A stretch of DNA of 64,000 nt from Trichostrongylus colubriformis (taxonomy: Eukaryota > Nematoda > Chromadorea > Rhabditida > Trichostrongylidae). This document shows positions 51,269-63,226 of this stretch, in pieces (within the stretch, counting starts at the first letter, position 1; every line of letters starts with the position of its first letter). The notes under the pieces were generated by a model. The model saw only the letters and a program-made list of their open reading frames with translations. It ran no database searches and had not been told where the DNA came from. The stretch spans positions 32,735,282-32,799,281 of the forward strand of contig OZ022258.1 in NCBI GenBank assembly GCA_963978905.1, in the 5' to 3' direction. The position numbers and the translations under genes were made by a program.

Positions 51269-53610
51269 CCGTCTGTCTGTCACGAAATTCATATCTCGCG
51301 TCGCAGCAAAGCTTGGAAGCTGAATTTTACAAATGATATAGGGGGTGGTAAGGGGACCTAGGCGGTGGTGGACCGAAAGTGATAGCAGCTGATACACGCT
51401 GATAAGGAGCCTTAAAAGGCGAAAGTCACCAACGTCATTTCGGCTTTCGGGTTGAACCTAGAGCGCTGATACTCTTGGGTGTTCTGCGGCGTGGGGCGGG
51501 AACATTAATGGTGGGTGACCCGCATTGATAACGGTTGATAAGATTTGATAAGGTGCATAAAAAGGCTAGAATCGTCGAATCAGTTTCGCTTTTTGGGTTG
51601 ATCCCAGAGCGCCAATATTCATAGGTGTTCTAAGGCTTGAGACAGGGACGTTAATGGTGGGTGATCCAAATTGATAAGGGTTGATAAGATTCGATAAGAA
51701 GCGCAAAAAGGCTAGAGCCATCGAATCCGTTTCGCTCTTCGCATTGATCCTGGAGCGCTTACACTCATAGATTTCTAGAAGGGTGGGCCAGGGACATTAA
51801 TGGTGGGTGATACAAATTAATAATGCTTGATAAGATTTGATAAGGAGCCTTAAAAGGCAAAAGTCACCAGAGTCGTTTCGCCCTTCGGGTTGATCCTAGA
51901 GCGCTGACACTCTTGGATGCTCTGTAGGATGGGGCGGGAACATTAATCGTGGGTAGCTCGCATTGATGACGGTCGATAAGATATGATAAGGAACGTGAAA
52001 TGGCTAGAGTTGTTGAATCCGTTTCGCCTCTCGCGCTGATTCAAGAGCGCTGACACTTATAGGTGTTTAGCAGGATGGGTCAGAGACATTAATGGTGGGT
52101 GATACAAATTGGTAATGGTTGATAGGATTCGATAAGGAGCGAAAAAATGCTAAAGTCGTCGAATCCGTTTCCCTTTTTGCATTGGTCCCGGAGCGTTCAT
52201 ACTTACAGGTGTTTTGCGGGGTAGGACGGGGACATTAATGGTGGGTGATCCAGCTTGATAACGGTTGATAAGATCTGATGAGGAACGCAAAAGGCTAGAT
52301 TCGTCGAATCCGTTTCCCTTTTCGCATTGGTCCCGGAGCGTTCATACTTACAGGTGTTTTGCGGGGTAGGACGGGGACAGCAGTGGTGGGTGACTCGCAT
52401 GGATAACGGTTGATAGGATTTGATAAGGAGCGCAAAAAAGCTAGAGTTGTCGAATCCGTTTCGCTTTTCGCATTGGTTTCACAGTTGTTTTGTGAAGTGG
52501 AACGGGGACATTGTTGGTGGCTGATCCAAACCAAGAATGGCTGCTAAGATTTGATAAGTGGCATGAGAAGGGGAGAGTCGTCGGATTCGTTTCGCCTTTC
52601 GCGTTGATCCAAGGGTGCTGACACTCATGGGTGTTTAGCAGAGTGGGACGGGGACATTAATAGTGGGAGATCCAAATTGATAATGGTTGTAAGATTCGAT
52701 TAGGAGCGTGAGAAGGAAAAGGTCACCAAGGCCGGTGCGCTTTTGCGGCCAACAGTGGAATGTTCACATTCGCAGGTATTGTAGAGTGCAGGGACCCCAA
52801 TGGTACTGTTGGGTATAGGGTCCCAGTGATAATGGCTTACGGTGGCTGATAAGAACCGTTAGGAATCGGATGGGATGAAATACTTTACATCGCTTGATAC
52901 TACTATACGACCGCTTTAGCAAAAGCGTCTGATGCTCAGTGTCATTAGGTGAACATATTTTTTTTTATGTTCTGATATCACTGGCAGATGTATCGACAGC
53001 TGAATTGCCTTGCATTCGAAAAAATGATGCATTTCTTTTGATACTGCGATCTACATTGATAACCATTATGCAACTTATATTTGTGATAGCAAAGCAAACG
53101 ATTCACTCGGAATCATTTTCTAATGCGGTACAGGCAGCAACACTGGGTATCGACCGCTAAACTATGCAAAATTGCAAATAGTGAAGCAGGTTTACGAAAA
53201 CGATAAACATCGACAATCGGGATATGGATCTACCATTCATGTGTAGGAATTGGATGCTCAGCAAGTGAACATTTTGTTACCGATGGATGCAATTGAATAC
53301 AAAACTATCGATGTCCGAACTATCCAAACTCCAAATGATGACCTAAACCAGTTGGCTCGCGCACACTACTGCGCGCGATTCGTTTCGATGACGTGCAAAA
53401 CGGATTCGATGCAAAGACTCAAGTATAATAACACCGAAATGCTTTTTATCACGCCGTCTTCTCTACTTTTGTCTAAATAAATGGCTCAGCTGAAAGCAAT
53501 GGAAAGGAAATTCCCGCTCAATTTCATACACAACTGTGGTCGGGCCGATCAAATCCATTTTGCAAAACATGGCCATGAATCGCGCGCAGAAGTGTGCGCG
53601 AGCCAACTGG
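51212..53610 (+). mobile_element. Non-autonomous Helitron, copy 2 (nine 146-bp units)
   Basis: It starts TCCTACTATATATAATTCGC after A and ends GCCAACTGG before T. After a (TG)n run come nine tandem units whose ACATTAATGGTGGGTGA landmarks fall at about 51502, 51648, 51794, 51940, 52086, 52232, 52377, 52508 and 52653, a period of 146 bp except for one short unit. The 3' 263 bp (53348-53610) form a foldback: CCAGTTGGCTCGCGCACACT pairs with its complement at the end. There is no Rep/helicase coding. Confidence 0.8.
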
Positions 53611-54794
53611 TAGTTTAGAATAGGCCATCCTATTTACACTTTTCCCCCTAGGTAGCGTCGTTCAAGTGAATTTTGGGATAATTGTTTCTACTGTAACGAC
53701 AGTGAATCGCTTCCATAATGTTCTTTTGAAGTTCAGTTTGTACCTGTTAAATGAGTGTATAGTTGTTCTTACTGTACTACAGTGAAGCTTTTACGATGAT
53801 TACTCTTTGAAATAGTTTTGTAGTGTTTTAGTTTTTTCAGTTTAGCAGAGTACCCAGTATTTATCCATTTATAAATTTTCCTATTTTTGATGAATTGCCG
53901 CACATATTACAAAGGACTCGCCGCCATATAGTCGACTCACCCCAACGGCTACCATTGAACTGTGGAGCCGCGCGCGCTAACAATGAGACGTAATTAATCT
54001 CACTCTGTCCCCGACCCGTCTGGAACGATTTGAATGGAGAAGTCATAAATCTTCCAGACTCCAACGAAAGCGATCAACGATTGTAAATCGTCTTCAGATG
54101 ACCGCGATGACCCCAAACAGCCTCGTAGCTGTAAATCCTCGGCGTAAAGAATGCAAGTGTAGCAGCGCTTCCTGCTCCTGCGGGCAAGATTTACAGCCGA
54201 GCACGCCTAGTACCGTAAGCTGCAGGGTTACGGCACATATGCGTACAGAAAACAAAAATATCGGCGGAAAATGGGAGCCGAGAAATAACGATGTACTTTT
54301 GTTCCCTTCGAAAAAAAGGAACAAAACAAAGAAGTTAATTCTCCCTCTTCACTGCCCCTCCTTCTTGGGACGGGAGGCTGTGGTGGATGCTGAGGTAAGT
54401 AAGTTGGCGCTTCAACGTGAACGTGCCTAGTCCATAAGGACTACCGCATCAAGTAGTTATTCTAAAACTTTTATTACTTATGATTGATATTTTTACTATA
54501 TATAAGAATAAACAAAGATATGGGCATAAATATTGATGTCTCCAACATTTCGTCAGTCTTGCGCTGAAAATCAGCCATGGAGTATTCATGCCAGAATAGG
54601 ACCACTCATAACTTACATCAAGTCCCTACAATCAATAATATAGCATGAGTCCGATTGGTAAAGAAAAAAACCGCTCAATCATAAATCATAATAATTGGAA
54701 AAGCCAAATACATGGCGTAAGCTAGGGCTACCAAACAAAAAACTCGCTAATTTTTATGAATTAGTCCATTTGTTCCTGTTTCAAAAGAAGTACT
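53611..54794. other. Intergenic stretch without a recognisable gene
   Basis: A 110-codon open frame at 54098-54430 is Cys/Lys-rich but has no recognisable family, and the DNA contains a CTGTAAATC / GATTTACAG inverted pair (54129-54195). From about 54440 the sequence becomes AT-rich, like that after 59508 on the far side of the Gypsy element. Confidence 0.5.
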
Positions 54795-54799
54795 ATATG

Positions 54800-55010
54800 T
54801 GTTAGGTATCTACTAATCATTGAGATCATTACTCGCTGATCTGATATTCGCGCCCAAACCAGGGTATATAAACCCAATAGTTTATCACTTATCACTTCGC
54901 TCATCACTTCATCAGTTCGCTCGTTAGTTCTCCTGTTATTCGGTTCGACTAATAAATCTGCTGATTATTCGCTGCCTATCGACTGCCACGAGCGGCCCAC
55001 AAACGTAACA
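54800..55010 (+). repeat. 5' LTR of the Ty3/Gypsy element
   Basis: 211 bp, TGTTAGG...GTAACA, with a TATA box (GGGTATATAAACCC, about 54863) and AATAAA at 54951. It differs from the 3' LTR at four positions by eye count. It is preceded by ATATG (54795-54799). A primer-binding-like TGGCGATCAGG follows at 55012. Confidence 0.9.
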
Positions 55011-55147
55011 GTGGCGATCAGGATGGCGACAATGACGGACCAGCAGTTCCAGCAGCTTCTGATGACGCGGAAGCTCTCAAAGGGATCGCTCAGCAGCAGT
55101 CACAGCAATCGACTCCACACGCCATCGAACCGACAAGAACCTTCGAC

Positions 55148-58100
55148 GTGCTAGCGGGACGTATCGCGGAGTTTGTCTACGACCCCAACGCCGACCTCAA
55201 GTTCGAAGCATGGTATCAACGACATCAAGACATCTTCACGGAGGACGCCCAGATGCTCGACGAGTCAACTCGAGTGCGACTCCTCCTTCACAAGCTGGAT
55301 GCTACATCTTACGGCAAGTACTCCAGCTACATTCTACCCAAGACACAACGAGATGTCAACTTCGAGGAAGCCGTCTCCACGCTCATGCACCTGTTCGGAC
55401 CACAGCAGTCGTTATTTAGTCGCCGCTACGCCTGCATGAAGTTAACCAAGGATCCGAACGACGACTTCGTCACCTACGCTGGACGCGTCAACCGCGAATG
55501 TGCGAAATTCAAGCTAGCTGAATGCGACGAAGATCAATTCAAGTGCCTAATCTTCGTTAGTGGACTACAATCCAGCGACGACGCCTTCATTCGACTGAAA
55601 CTACTAGACAAAATCGAGGCCGATCCAAAGTGCACCGTTCAGTCACTCACGGAGGAATGCAAGCGACTGACTAACCTAAAGCAGGACACAAAAATGGTCG
55701 AGGATGGTACACCTGGCGTGCATGCAGTCAAGCATTCGCTTATCGGACGCCAACAGCAACCGATGCAAGCAAGTAAAATGCCTCATTCAGTCCACAGCAG
55801 GAGCGAAACTCGATCCAGACACTCGCCGAAGCCGCCTCCAACTCCCTGTTGGTTATGCGGAGCAATGCATTTCGTCCGATTCTGCTCGTATCGACGACAC
55901 AAATGCTCCGACTGCCACAGAGTAGGTCACAAGGAAGGATTCTGTGACTCCATACGACAACGACATCGCTCGACGCGCCCCAGTCGTTATTCTACGAGGC
56001 CAACCACACGATCTGATGCCGTATTCACTGTGGCAAGTGTACATGGCAGCTACCGAAGATTCGCTACAATCATGGTGGACGGGAAGCCTATACATTTTCA
56101 AGTGGATAGCGCAGCGGACATCACAATTATCAACGAATCGACCTGGAAACTTATGGGCAAGCCGAAGCTACAGCCTCCAGCGCTCATCGCTCACAGCGCC
56201 TCAGGAGATCGGATCCAGTTCATGGGTCAACGAGATTGCACCTACAGCTCCAACTCAAGGTCTGCTCAAGGAACGTTTTACGTCGGCCGTACTCAGCCAA
56301 ATCTACTCGGTGCGGAATGGATTTCCAAGATGGGACTCTACAGCATCATGGATTCACTTCCAAGTGAAGACCCTGCACAATCGGCCGCAATCAACGTCAG
56401 CAGCAGTTGTTCAAGCAGTGAACGGATCGCGAAGAAACTACAAGAGACTTACCCAGAAGTCTTCAGCAGCGACCTCGGACTGTACAAATTCTCAAAAGCC
56501 ACTCTTCGCCTCAAGAAGGATGCGAAGCCAGTTTTCCGCCCGAAACGACCGGTGCCGTATGCCGTTCTTCCAGCCGTGGAAAAGGAGTTGGAACGACTCG
56601 AAGCAAACGGAGTGATTTCAAAGGTCAATTATTCGGAATGGGCCGCACCAATAGTTATTGTGCGGAAGACGAATGGATCACTGAGGATTTGCGCCGACTT
56701 TTCAACGGGCCTAAATGATGCCCTGGACTTGCATCAGTATCCCCTACCTCTGCCCGAGGATATCTTCGCGACACTTAGCGGCGGACAATACTTTTCTCAT
56801 ATCGATTTTGCTGACGCCTACCTTCAAGTCGAAATGGATCAGCAGTCGAAGCAGTTGTTAACGATAAACACCCACCGAGGACTATATCAATACAACAGGC
56901 TACCCTTCGGCGTCAAATCGGCTCCAGCTATTTTCCAGCAAATTATGGATACGACTTTAGCCGGCCTGAAAGGAGTTGTAGCCTACCTGGATGACGTCAT
57001 CGTTGTGGGACGCACAGAAGAGGAGCACAGGAAAAACCCCCACGCCGCCTTCAAAAGAATCGCTGAAAGCGGACCCAAGGTACGCATGGGAAAGTGCCGC
57101 TTTGCAACTTCTTCTATCCACTACCTTGGATACATCATCGACAAGCACGGGCGACGCCCCGATCCGAAGAAAATTGAAGTGATCGCCAAGATGCCGCCTC
57201 CAAAGGACATCTCACAGCTTCGTTCTTTTCTCGGACTTCTGAGCTACTACGGTAGTTTCGTCAAAGAAATGTGAAACCTGCGTGCCCCTCTCGACGCTCT
57301 CTTAGTGAAGAATATTAAATTCAAGTGGACCAAGGAATGCAACGACACTTTCAACCGAGCAAATGCCATACTTTCTTCAGATCTTCTGCTTGCGCATTAT
57401 GATCCAAGCCAGGAAATCGTCGTAGCCGCAGACGCATCAAACTACGGATTGGGCGCAGTGATCTCACACCGTTACAAAGACGGATCGGAAAAGGCTGTTG
57501 CCCACGCCTCTCGCTCACTGCTACCAGCTGAGAAGAACTACAGCCAAGTCGAGAAAGAAGGACTTGCGCTCATATTCGCCGTTCAAAAATTCCACAAGAT
57601 GCTTCATGGACGCAAATTCACGCTCTTAACTGACCACAAGCCCCTGCTCGCTATCTTTGGCTCGAAAAAGGGAATCCCGGTCTACACTGCGAACAGATTA
57701 CAGAGATGGGCAACGACACTTTTGGCGTACGACTTCAGTATACAGTACCGGACGACAGAAAGCTTCGGTCAAGCAGACGCACTCTCACGCCTTATTGCAA
57801 CTTACTCTGCTCCGGAAGAAGAACGAGTCATCGGCGCCATTTCTGTGGATGAAGAAATCAAACACACATTTGCCAATGCAGTTCAAGCACTACCCGTCAC
57901 TGCGGATGAAGTCAAGAAATGGACAGCCAAGGATCGCCTCCTCCAGCAAGTCAACAGCTACATAAGAGGAGCGTGGCCGACAAAAATAACAAACCCGGAC
58001 TTAACTTGCTTCTACAATCGTCGAAACGCGCTCTCAACGCTCGATGGATGTCTTCTGATGGCCGATCGAGTAGTTATTCCAAGACAACTGCAATCACGCG

Positions 58101-59254
58101 TTCTTCGACAGTTACACAACGGGCATCCTGGAATGGTACGCATGAAGGCCTTAGCGCGCAGCTATGCATACTGGCCGAGAATCGACCAGGACATTGAAAA
58201 CGCAGTTCGGCGCTGCGTCAGATGTTCGACAGTCGCTAAGCTTCCAATCAAGGCCACTCTCGCATCTTGGCCTCAACCTAACGAGCCATGGAAGCGAATC
58301 CACGTCGACTATGCCGGTCCATACGAAGGAACTTACTTTTTAGTAGTGGTCGACGCCTTTTCAAAATGGCCGGAGATTTTCAAAACCAACAGCACCACGA
58401 CGGATGCCACAGTCGCGCTTCTACGGGAAACTTTCGCAAGATATGGGACTCCGAAGACACTTGTATCTGACAATGGCACACAATTTACCTCGGTGGAATT
58501 CAGAAGATTCTGCGCGAATCACGGAATTCAACATGTCTTCTCCCCACCATATCATCCACAATCGAATGGACAGGCGGAAAGATTTGTTGACACGTTCAAG
58601 AGAGCTCTGTCAAAACTGAAAGGAGAAGGAACACTATCAGAAAATTTGCAGACCTTCCTCCTAACGTATCGCTCAACTCCAAATCCGACAATCGAGGGAA
58701 ACAAATCTCCAGCAGAACTCTTCATGGGACGCAAACTGCGGACAGTTTTGGCTCTACTCAAGCCGACCGTACAGCAGACGTCAAGGCACAATCAGTTGAT
58801 GGAATCGCAGTACAATAAACATCATGGCGCCCGGAATCGCATTTTCAGCCCAGGAGATCTGGTACTAGTCCGTCAGTACCATGGAAATCGGGAGGAGTGG
58901 AGCAATGGAAAAGTACTGAGACGAGTGGAAAAGTACTCTACAGAGTCCTCGTCGGCAACAAAGTTTGGGTTAGACATGCCAACCAGCTCCGACCGCGCTA
59001 CTATGACGATGCTTCTTCGCAACGCCAAGATATTGACACACTTTTCGAGATGTTCGACCTGCCACGGCAACCGACGGCTTCATCCCAGTCAACTAGCTTG
59101 TCACCAGAGCCAATACAGCGCGCCGATGAAGCGGTTTCAATGGACAACATCCCCGACTACCAGCCTCGACGATCGATGCGCACACGACGACCGACAACCC
59201 GTCTCCGGATGGACCCACACCAGAAGACCAATCTTCGATCGTGATATAGAGTGA
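55148..59254 (+). pseudogene. Gypsy Gag-Pol, one nonsense codon and one late frameshift
   Basis: In order: a Gag domain (about 55150-55700), a Cys/His knuckle region (CWLCGAMHF...CSDCHRVGHKEGFC, about 55846-55950), an aspartic protease with VDSAAD (about 56100), a reverse transcriptase with FSHIDFADAYLQV and VAYLDDVIVVG (about 56985), RNase H with VVAADASNYGLGAV and LLTDHKPL, and integrase with an HHCC finger (HNGHPG...CVRCSTV) and DDE residues in VDYAG, SDNGTQF and QAERFVD. TGA at 57272 interrupts the frame just after RT; reading continues in the same frame. Near 58915-58940, beside a repeated GGAAAAGTACT, the frame shifts and the basic C-terminus lies in another frame (to 59244). The frame is open upstream of 55148 without an ATG, so the true start is unclear. 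Confidence 0.88.
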
Positions 59255-59291
59255 TCAATATTGTGTGTAATTTTCTCCTAAAAAGGGGAGG

Positions 59292-59502
59292 TGTTAGGTA
59301 TCTACTAATCATTGAGATCATTACTCGCTGATCTGATGTTCGCGCCCAAACCAGGGTATATAAACCCAATAGTTTATCACTTATCAGTTCGCTCATCACT
59401 TCATCAATTCGCTCGTTAGTTCTCCTGATATTCGGTTCGACTAATAAATCTGCTGATTATTCGCTGCCTATCGACTGCCACGAGCGGCCCACAAACGTAA
59501 CA
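59292..59502 (+). repeat. 3' LTR of the Ty3/Gypsy element
   Basis: 211 bp, TGTTAGG...GTAACA, same length as the 5' LTR with four differences by eye count. It is followed by ATATG. Confidence 0.9.
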
Positions 59503-59507
59503 ATATG

Positions 59508-60068
59508 TAAATAGAAACTATAACCTTCCAATTGATACGTCAATATAATTAGGGTACATGGCGCAATCCCACTATTTTCGAAATAGGAGACTTACAAACA
59601 ACTCGGCAGATTTCTGTCATCGAAAACAACAGCTCTAGGTAGTCCGACATCCAACATTAATGAATATTAGATATAGTTTAAGAAAATAAGATTTTCTGAT
59701 TTATATTAGCAATTCTCTATATTTCCTTTCTCTCACCAATTCTCTCACCAATTTCACCTTCTGAAAATGACTAGTTAGACTACTTATGTGAACAACAACC
59801 TTTCTCACAAACAATTCAACTTTTTATCGCTTCAATTCGAACAAATTATCAATTTTTAAGTTCCATTCAGTCTTATATTGGTTTTTTGTGCACCTCGCCT
59901 ATCAAAGGCGCGCAAAAACGCATAAAAAAGATTTCTCAACACTAAACTCTATGAATTAATGCCAAAATTTTCTCTTTCTTTTCTAAATCATTCTTTATAG
60001 TAGAATACCTATAAAAATGAAGCAATAACTGCTCCGTGGCGAACTAACTCGGGAAAATAAGTTTTTAT
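59508..60068. other. AT-rich leader upstream of the second LTR element
   Basis: No gene was recognised. A short tandem (TCTCACCAATTC repeated) occurs near 59733. Base composition matches 54440-54799, so the Gypsy element may have inserted into the 5' region of the element that follows. Confidence 0.4.
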
Positions 60069-60347
60069 ATGCCCAAATCTCTACTCCTATTATCGGAAAA
60101 GTACGGTAACCCTAACAGCTGCGTGTGTGGGAAATGCCATCTAGGAAAAGCAAGACTGGCGTATGGCAGTAACTTCGCTAAAAATCACTTTTCATCTGAG
60201 CATTTCTTAGAGGTAGCGCGGGAACGAGTCATGACTATGCGGAACCAGGAAAATCTCCTATTCTCTTATCCAATAGACTCCGTAAGGAAATAATGGATGC
60301 ATACCCAAATGTCATTTTAACGGAGTAGAACCCTATCGCGTAATTTC

Positions 60348-60794
60348 GTGAGGTATGCACCCAACAACCAAAATAATTATCGTAGAGATAAAAAACCCTG
60401 TATTAGTAGAGATCGTTCACGCAATCGATCGCAGAATCGATCTAATAACCAATCAAACCGCCCTAATTCCAATAGAAATCAACAAAGGCCAAGATCACCA
60501 TTTCGTCGTCAAGTACAAACCCCTCCGCGCTACCAGGTTAATTCCATACATCGTACCCCATCCAGACTATCTCTACAACCAACTACTTCTCTACTTCTTG
60601 TTGCAAGATTTAGTATCTTTATTGTCCCTATGGATGCCATGCCTCTTAGATATCAACTTTGTGCAGCTGGGAAATCAGGATGGCCTATTGCCTTTCCAGA
60701 TCCCGTTAAATGCATTAGTTCCCCCAATGCGGAAGATCTATCAATCAAAAGCATTTTTACAATACACAATTTATGCATTTTGCAAAAACAGTAA
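60348..60794 (+). pseudogene. Nucleocapsid-like basic block of the second LTR element
   Basis: The first about 50 codons are rich in Arg, Asn, Ser and Gln with RDRSRNRSQNRS-type runs, as in RNA-binding Gag tails. The following part (from about 60500) has a hydrophobic stretch and may already belong to the next protein. No zinc knuckle is seen here; a CVCGKC cluster lies upstream at about 60120. Confidence 0.45.
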
Positions 60795-60915
60795 GCCAAT
60801 CTGGCCGCATGTATCGTGCTACGCCTAACGCTACTCACAATGCAACCTCAGCCGATTCAACTCCACCAGAAGCGTTACCTTTCAATCTGGGTATACTTCA
60901 TAAATTTGTCCAAAG

Positions 60916-62264
60916 TTGTCAGATTCCAAAAGATTCACTTTCGGAGTTCGCTCGCGCGCGAGGAGAGTCCGTGACATAAGTCTGAATAATCATAATATTT
61001 TGGATACTTTGTTACGTGCCACTAAAAGCCCGGAAATCTTTATTCCTATAGAGACTACTACGCAAGCTCTAGTGAATATCTCGGCTCCGATAGCTCATCA
61101 TATAGCTCTTAATAGTGAACAAGACTTTGAGACTATGATTGACGATAGTTCAATTAGTCACGAGGAACGTCAAGATAGTAGACATGCGGAACTTAATACA
61201 AAGTTGCAATTTTTGAAATTTAAGATGGACGCAGTTGTCAAACAAGATTATAACTATTTATTAGATCGTATCTGCTCCCTTATGAATTTTAAAATACAAT
61301 AAATCAAAAGCATAGCTCAATAAAACCGACTGGCGCAGCACGTATGTTGCTGAATCGAGAAGATATATTTGCCTTATCTGCAGGAGACGTTCTTATGGTT
61401 TCCAAATGCAGAGAAATTATAATAGATGAAATCATTCTTGACCACAATATCATAGGAACTTGTTATGTGTTTACACCTGTTAGATCAGGAAAGGCACACT
61501 ATATCATCCAACCCGACACACGAGATCTTGTTAAAGATAGTCCCGAAGCTGACTGCGGACATCTTCCATTTGGAATTTGTAACGATAGTTTTACCCATTA
61601 TAAGTCACCATCTGGTTATGCCCAAGTGACAAACATTCATTTGAATCTGCCCAACGGTGTAACCAATGAAAACTTCGTTTTCAATGCGCCACCCATATTT
61701 CATTCCGATTTAGCCAAGATTTCGACTGACATCTATCTCATAAAGAGTCATATCATGACCACTTTATACACAGTCAAATCGAAGTCATCGACAAGCAAAT
61801 CAGGATTTATCTCGGATAAGCTTGAAAATGAAGTTGCTGACTCTGCCGGATATCTGGAATCCAACGCTGCAAATTTTATTCAGTCTCAAAAGAAGAGAAT
61901 CTTAGAATCCTTCAGTTTGCACACTCTGGTGCAAACAATCGTGATCATGTCCATCGTCGTCACCTTCTTGATCATACTAACAGTTTTACACTGTAATTTC
62001 GCCATAATTCGGATCCCACTTAGCTACTTCTTCGAAGCCATAGGTGTCGCGTTCTCATTCTGTCTAGCAACAATCTGCAATAAACGCTCTTCTCCACCAA
62101 GGGAAGACTCTCGTGTCACTTTCTTGACAAATACAAATCGTGGACACATTAATCAACCGTCAACTACTCAGACACCAGTCAATGTCTCAATTCAACTCTA
62201 TCAACATTCCGGAGCACGAACGTACACGGACGCCCACAGTTCCCAGAGAATCATCTTCATCTAG
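60916..62264 (+). pseudogene. Envelope-like membrane protein region, broken
   Basis: Two frames (60916-61302 and 61344-62264) are separated by a stop and a frame change. The first contains RARR, which fits a furin-type cleavage site, then a likely helical segment. The second ends in two hydrophobic stretches (about residues 200-222 and 228-247 of that frame) followed by a polar tail, the layout of a viral-type membrane anchor. Possible N-glycosylation sites (NATHNAT) occur upstream in another frame near 60830. I cannot assign it to a known fusion-protein class. Its place ahead of protease is unusual. Confidence 0.45.
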
Positions 62265-62343
62265 ATCCAAGTCTCCCAAGTCGAAACCTTACTAGTCGTT
62301 CTTTCCAAATGTCGCTTGTATTCACCGCACGGACGCCGCCTCC

Positions 62344-62832
62344 ATGATCTACATTCCAGCAGTACTTGACAGTTTATCCATAGTAGCTCTTCTCGATACA
62401 GGTCCCGCTCTCACGATAATCTCTGCTACGGTTGCTCGGAAATTGAATGCGCACCTTTTCCGATCAACGATCGCACAGGGTATCACAGCCAACGGAACAT
62501 CGATGAAGCTTCTTGGTCAATTCACTCCCTATCTTACATTAGGAGATAAAACAGTCAAGATTACTTGCTACGTCGCTTCGCATGCAAATTGCCCTTCTCC
62601 GTTTTTTCTTGGTAACGACGTTATACTACAATTTGCTCAAACAATGTTTATCAACTATCACAACAACACTATTTTCTTCGACAATACTACAGTCCCGTTT
62701 TCAACAACTGCATACATTACTTACAGCTTTCCAGAATACCCAGTTTATCTTACTTCCAATACATATCTGCAACCATGCTCAGATAGTATTGTTATGGGCA
62801 CCACTAAAACATCTTTTCCGGGAGAATGGTGA
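62344..62832 (+). pseudogene. Retropepsin-type aspartic protease of the second LTR element
   Basis: VALLDTGPALTIIS is the active-site motif (DTGA-like, with Pro at the fourth position), followed by the flap region and a hydrophobic FFLGNDVI segment like the ILG motif of Gypsy proteases. An in-frame stop lies just upstream (62293), so it is separated from the preceding frame. Confidence 0.7.
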
Positions 62833-63226
62833 CTCTTCACTTCTGATAGCATGGAATACCCCATGCCTGATGAAGTCCAAATTGGGAAAACCCTTTCTTG
62901 TCCAAACGTAGATTGTGAAGTAGTCCTACGTATTTTTAACTCTAATGCTGTACCCATATTTTTAACAAAAAAAATACCAAAATAGGCAAGGCAACTATAA
63001 CAGGAGTAGATATGTTATGGCAGCCCGTATTCTCAGTATACGTAAATGACGACTTTGATCAGGTTAATTCTTTGCCTGTCAAAGCATCCGAATATATCCC
63101 TCCAGAATCGGTTTCGCCAAGGAATCGCCCCATTTTCCCAACACTCAACACTCAAAAATCCATGACCTTGTTCAAATTAACCACTTCACATTAAACAATT
63201 CACAACTTCAAGAATTTAATAAGCTA

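Larger units (their letters stand above)
54800..59502 (+). mobile_element. Ty3/Gypsy LTR retrotransposon, nearly intact
   Basis: Two 211-bp LTRs enclose gag-pol, and the 5-bp duplication ATATG lies on both sides (54795-54799 and 59503-59507). A polypurine tract (AAAAGGGGAGG) ends just before the 3' LTR. Domain order protease, RT, RNase H, integrase is the Ty3/Gypsy order. LTR identity of about 98% suggests a recent insertion. Confidence 0.92.

Noticed and set aside
51242..51270. TG/TCTG microsatellite as an independent repeat feature
   Set aside because: It is part of the 5' end shared by the Helitron copies at 19926 and 51212, so it is not reported as a separate locus.
51502..52790. A CRISPR-like array of regularly spaced repeats
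   Set aside because: The units are contiguous 146-bp tandem repeats without unique spacers, inside a eukaryotic Helitron.
54098..54430. A 110-codon open frame with a Cys-rich start
   Set aside because: CKCSSASCSCG looks metallothionein-like at first, but the rest is unrelated, the DNA contains an inverted repeat and no exon structure fits.
55853..56615. Alternative-frame open frames of up to 223 codons within the Gypsy element
   Set aside because: They overlap the gag-pol frame, which has clear protease and RT motifs; their own translations resemble nothing.
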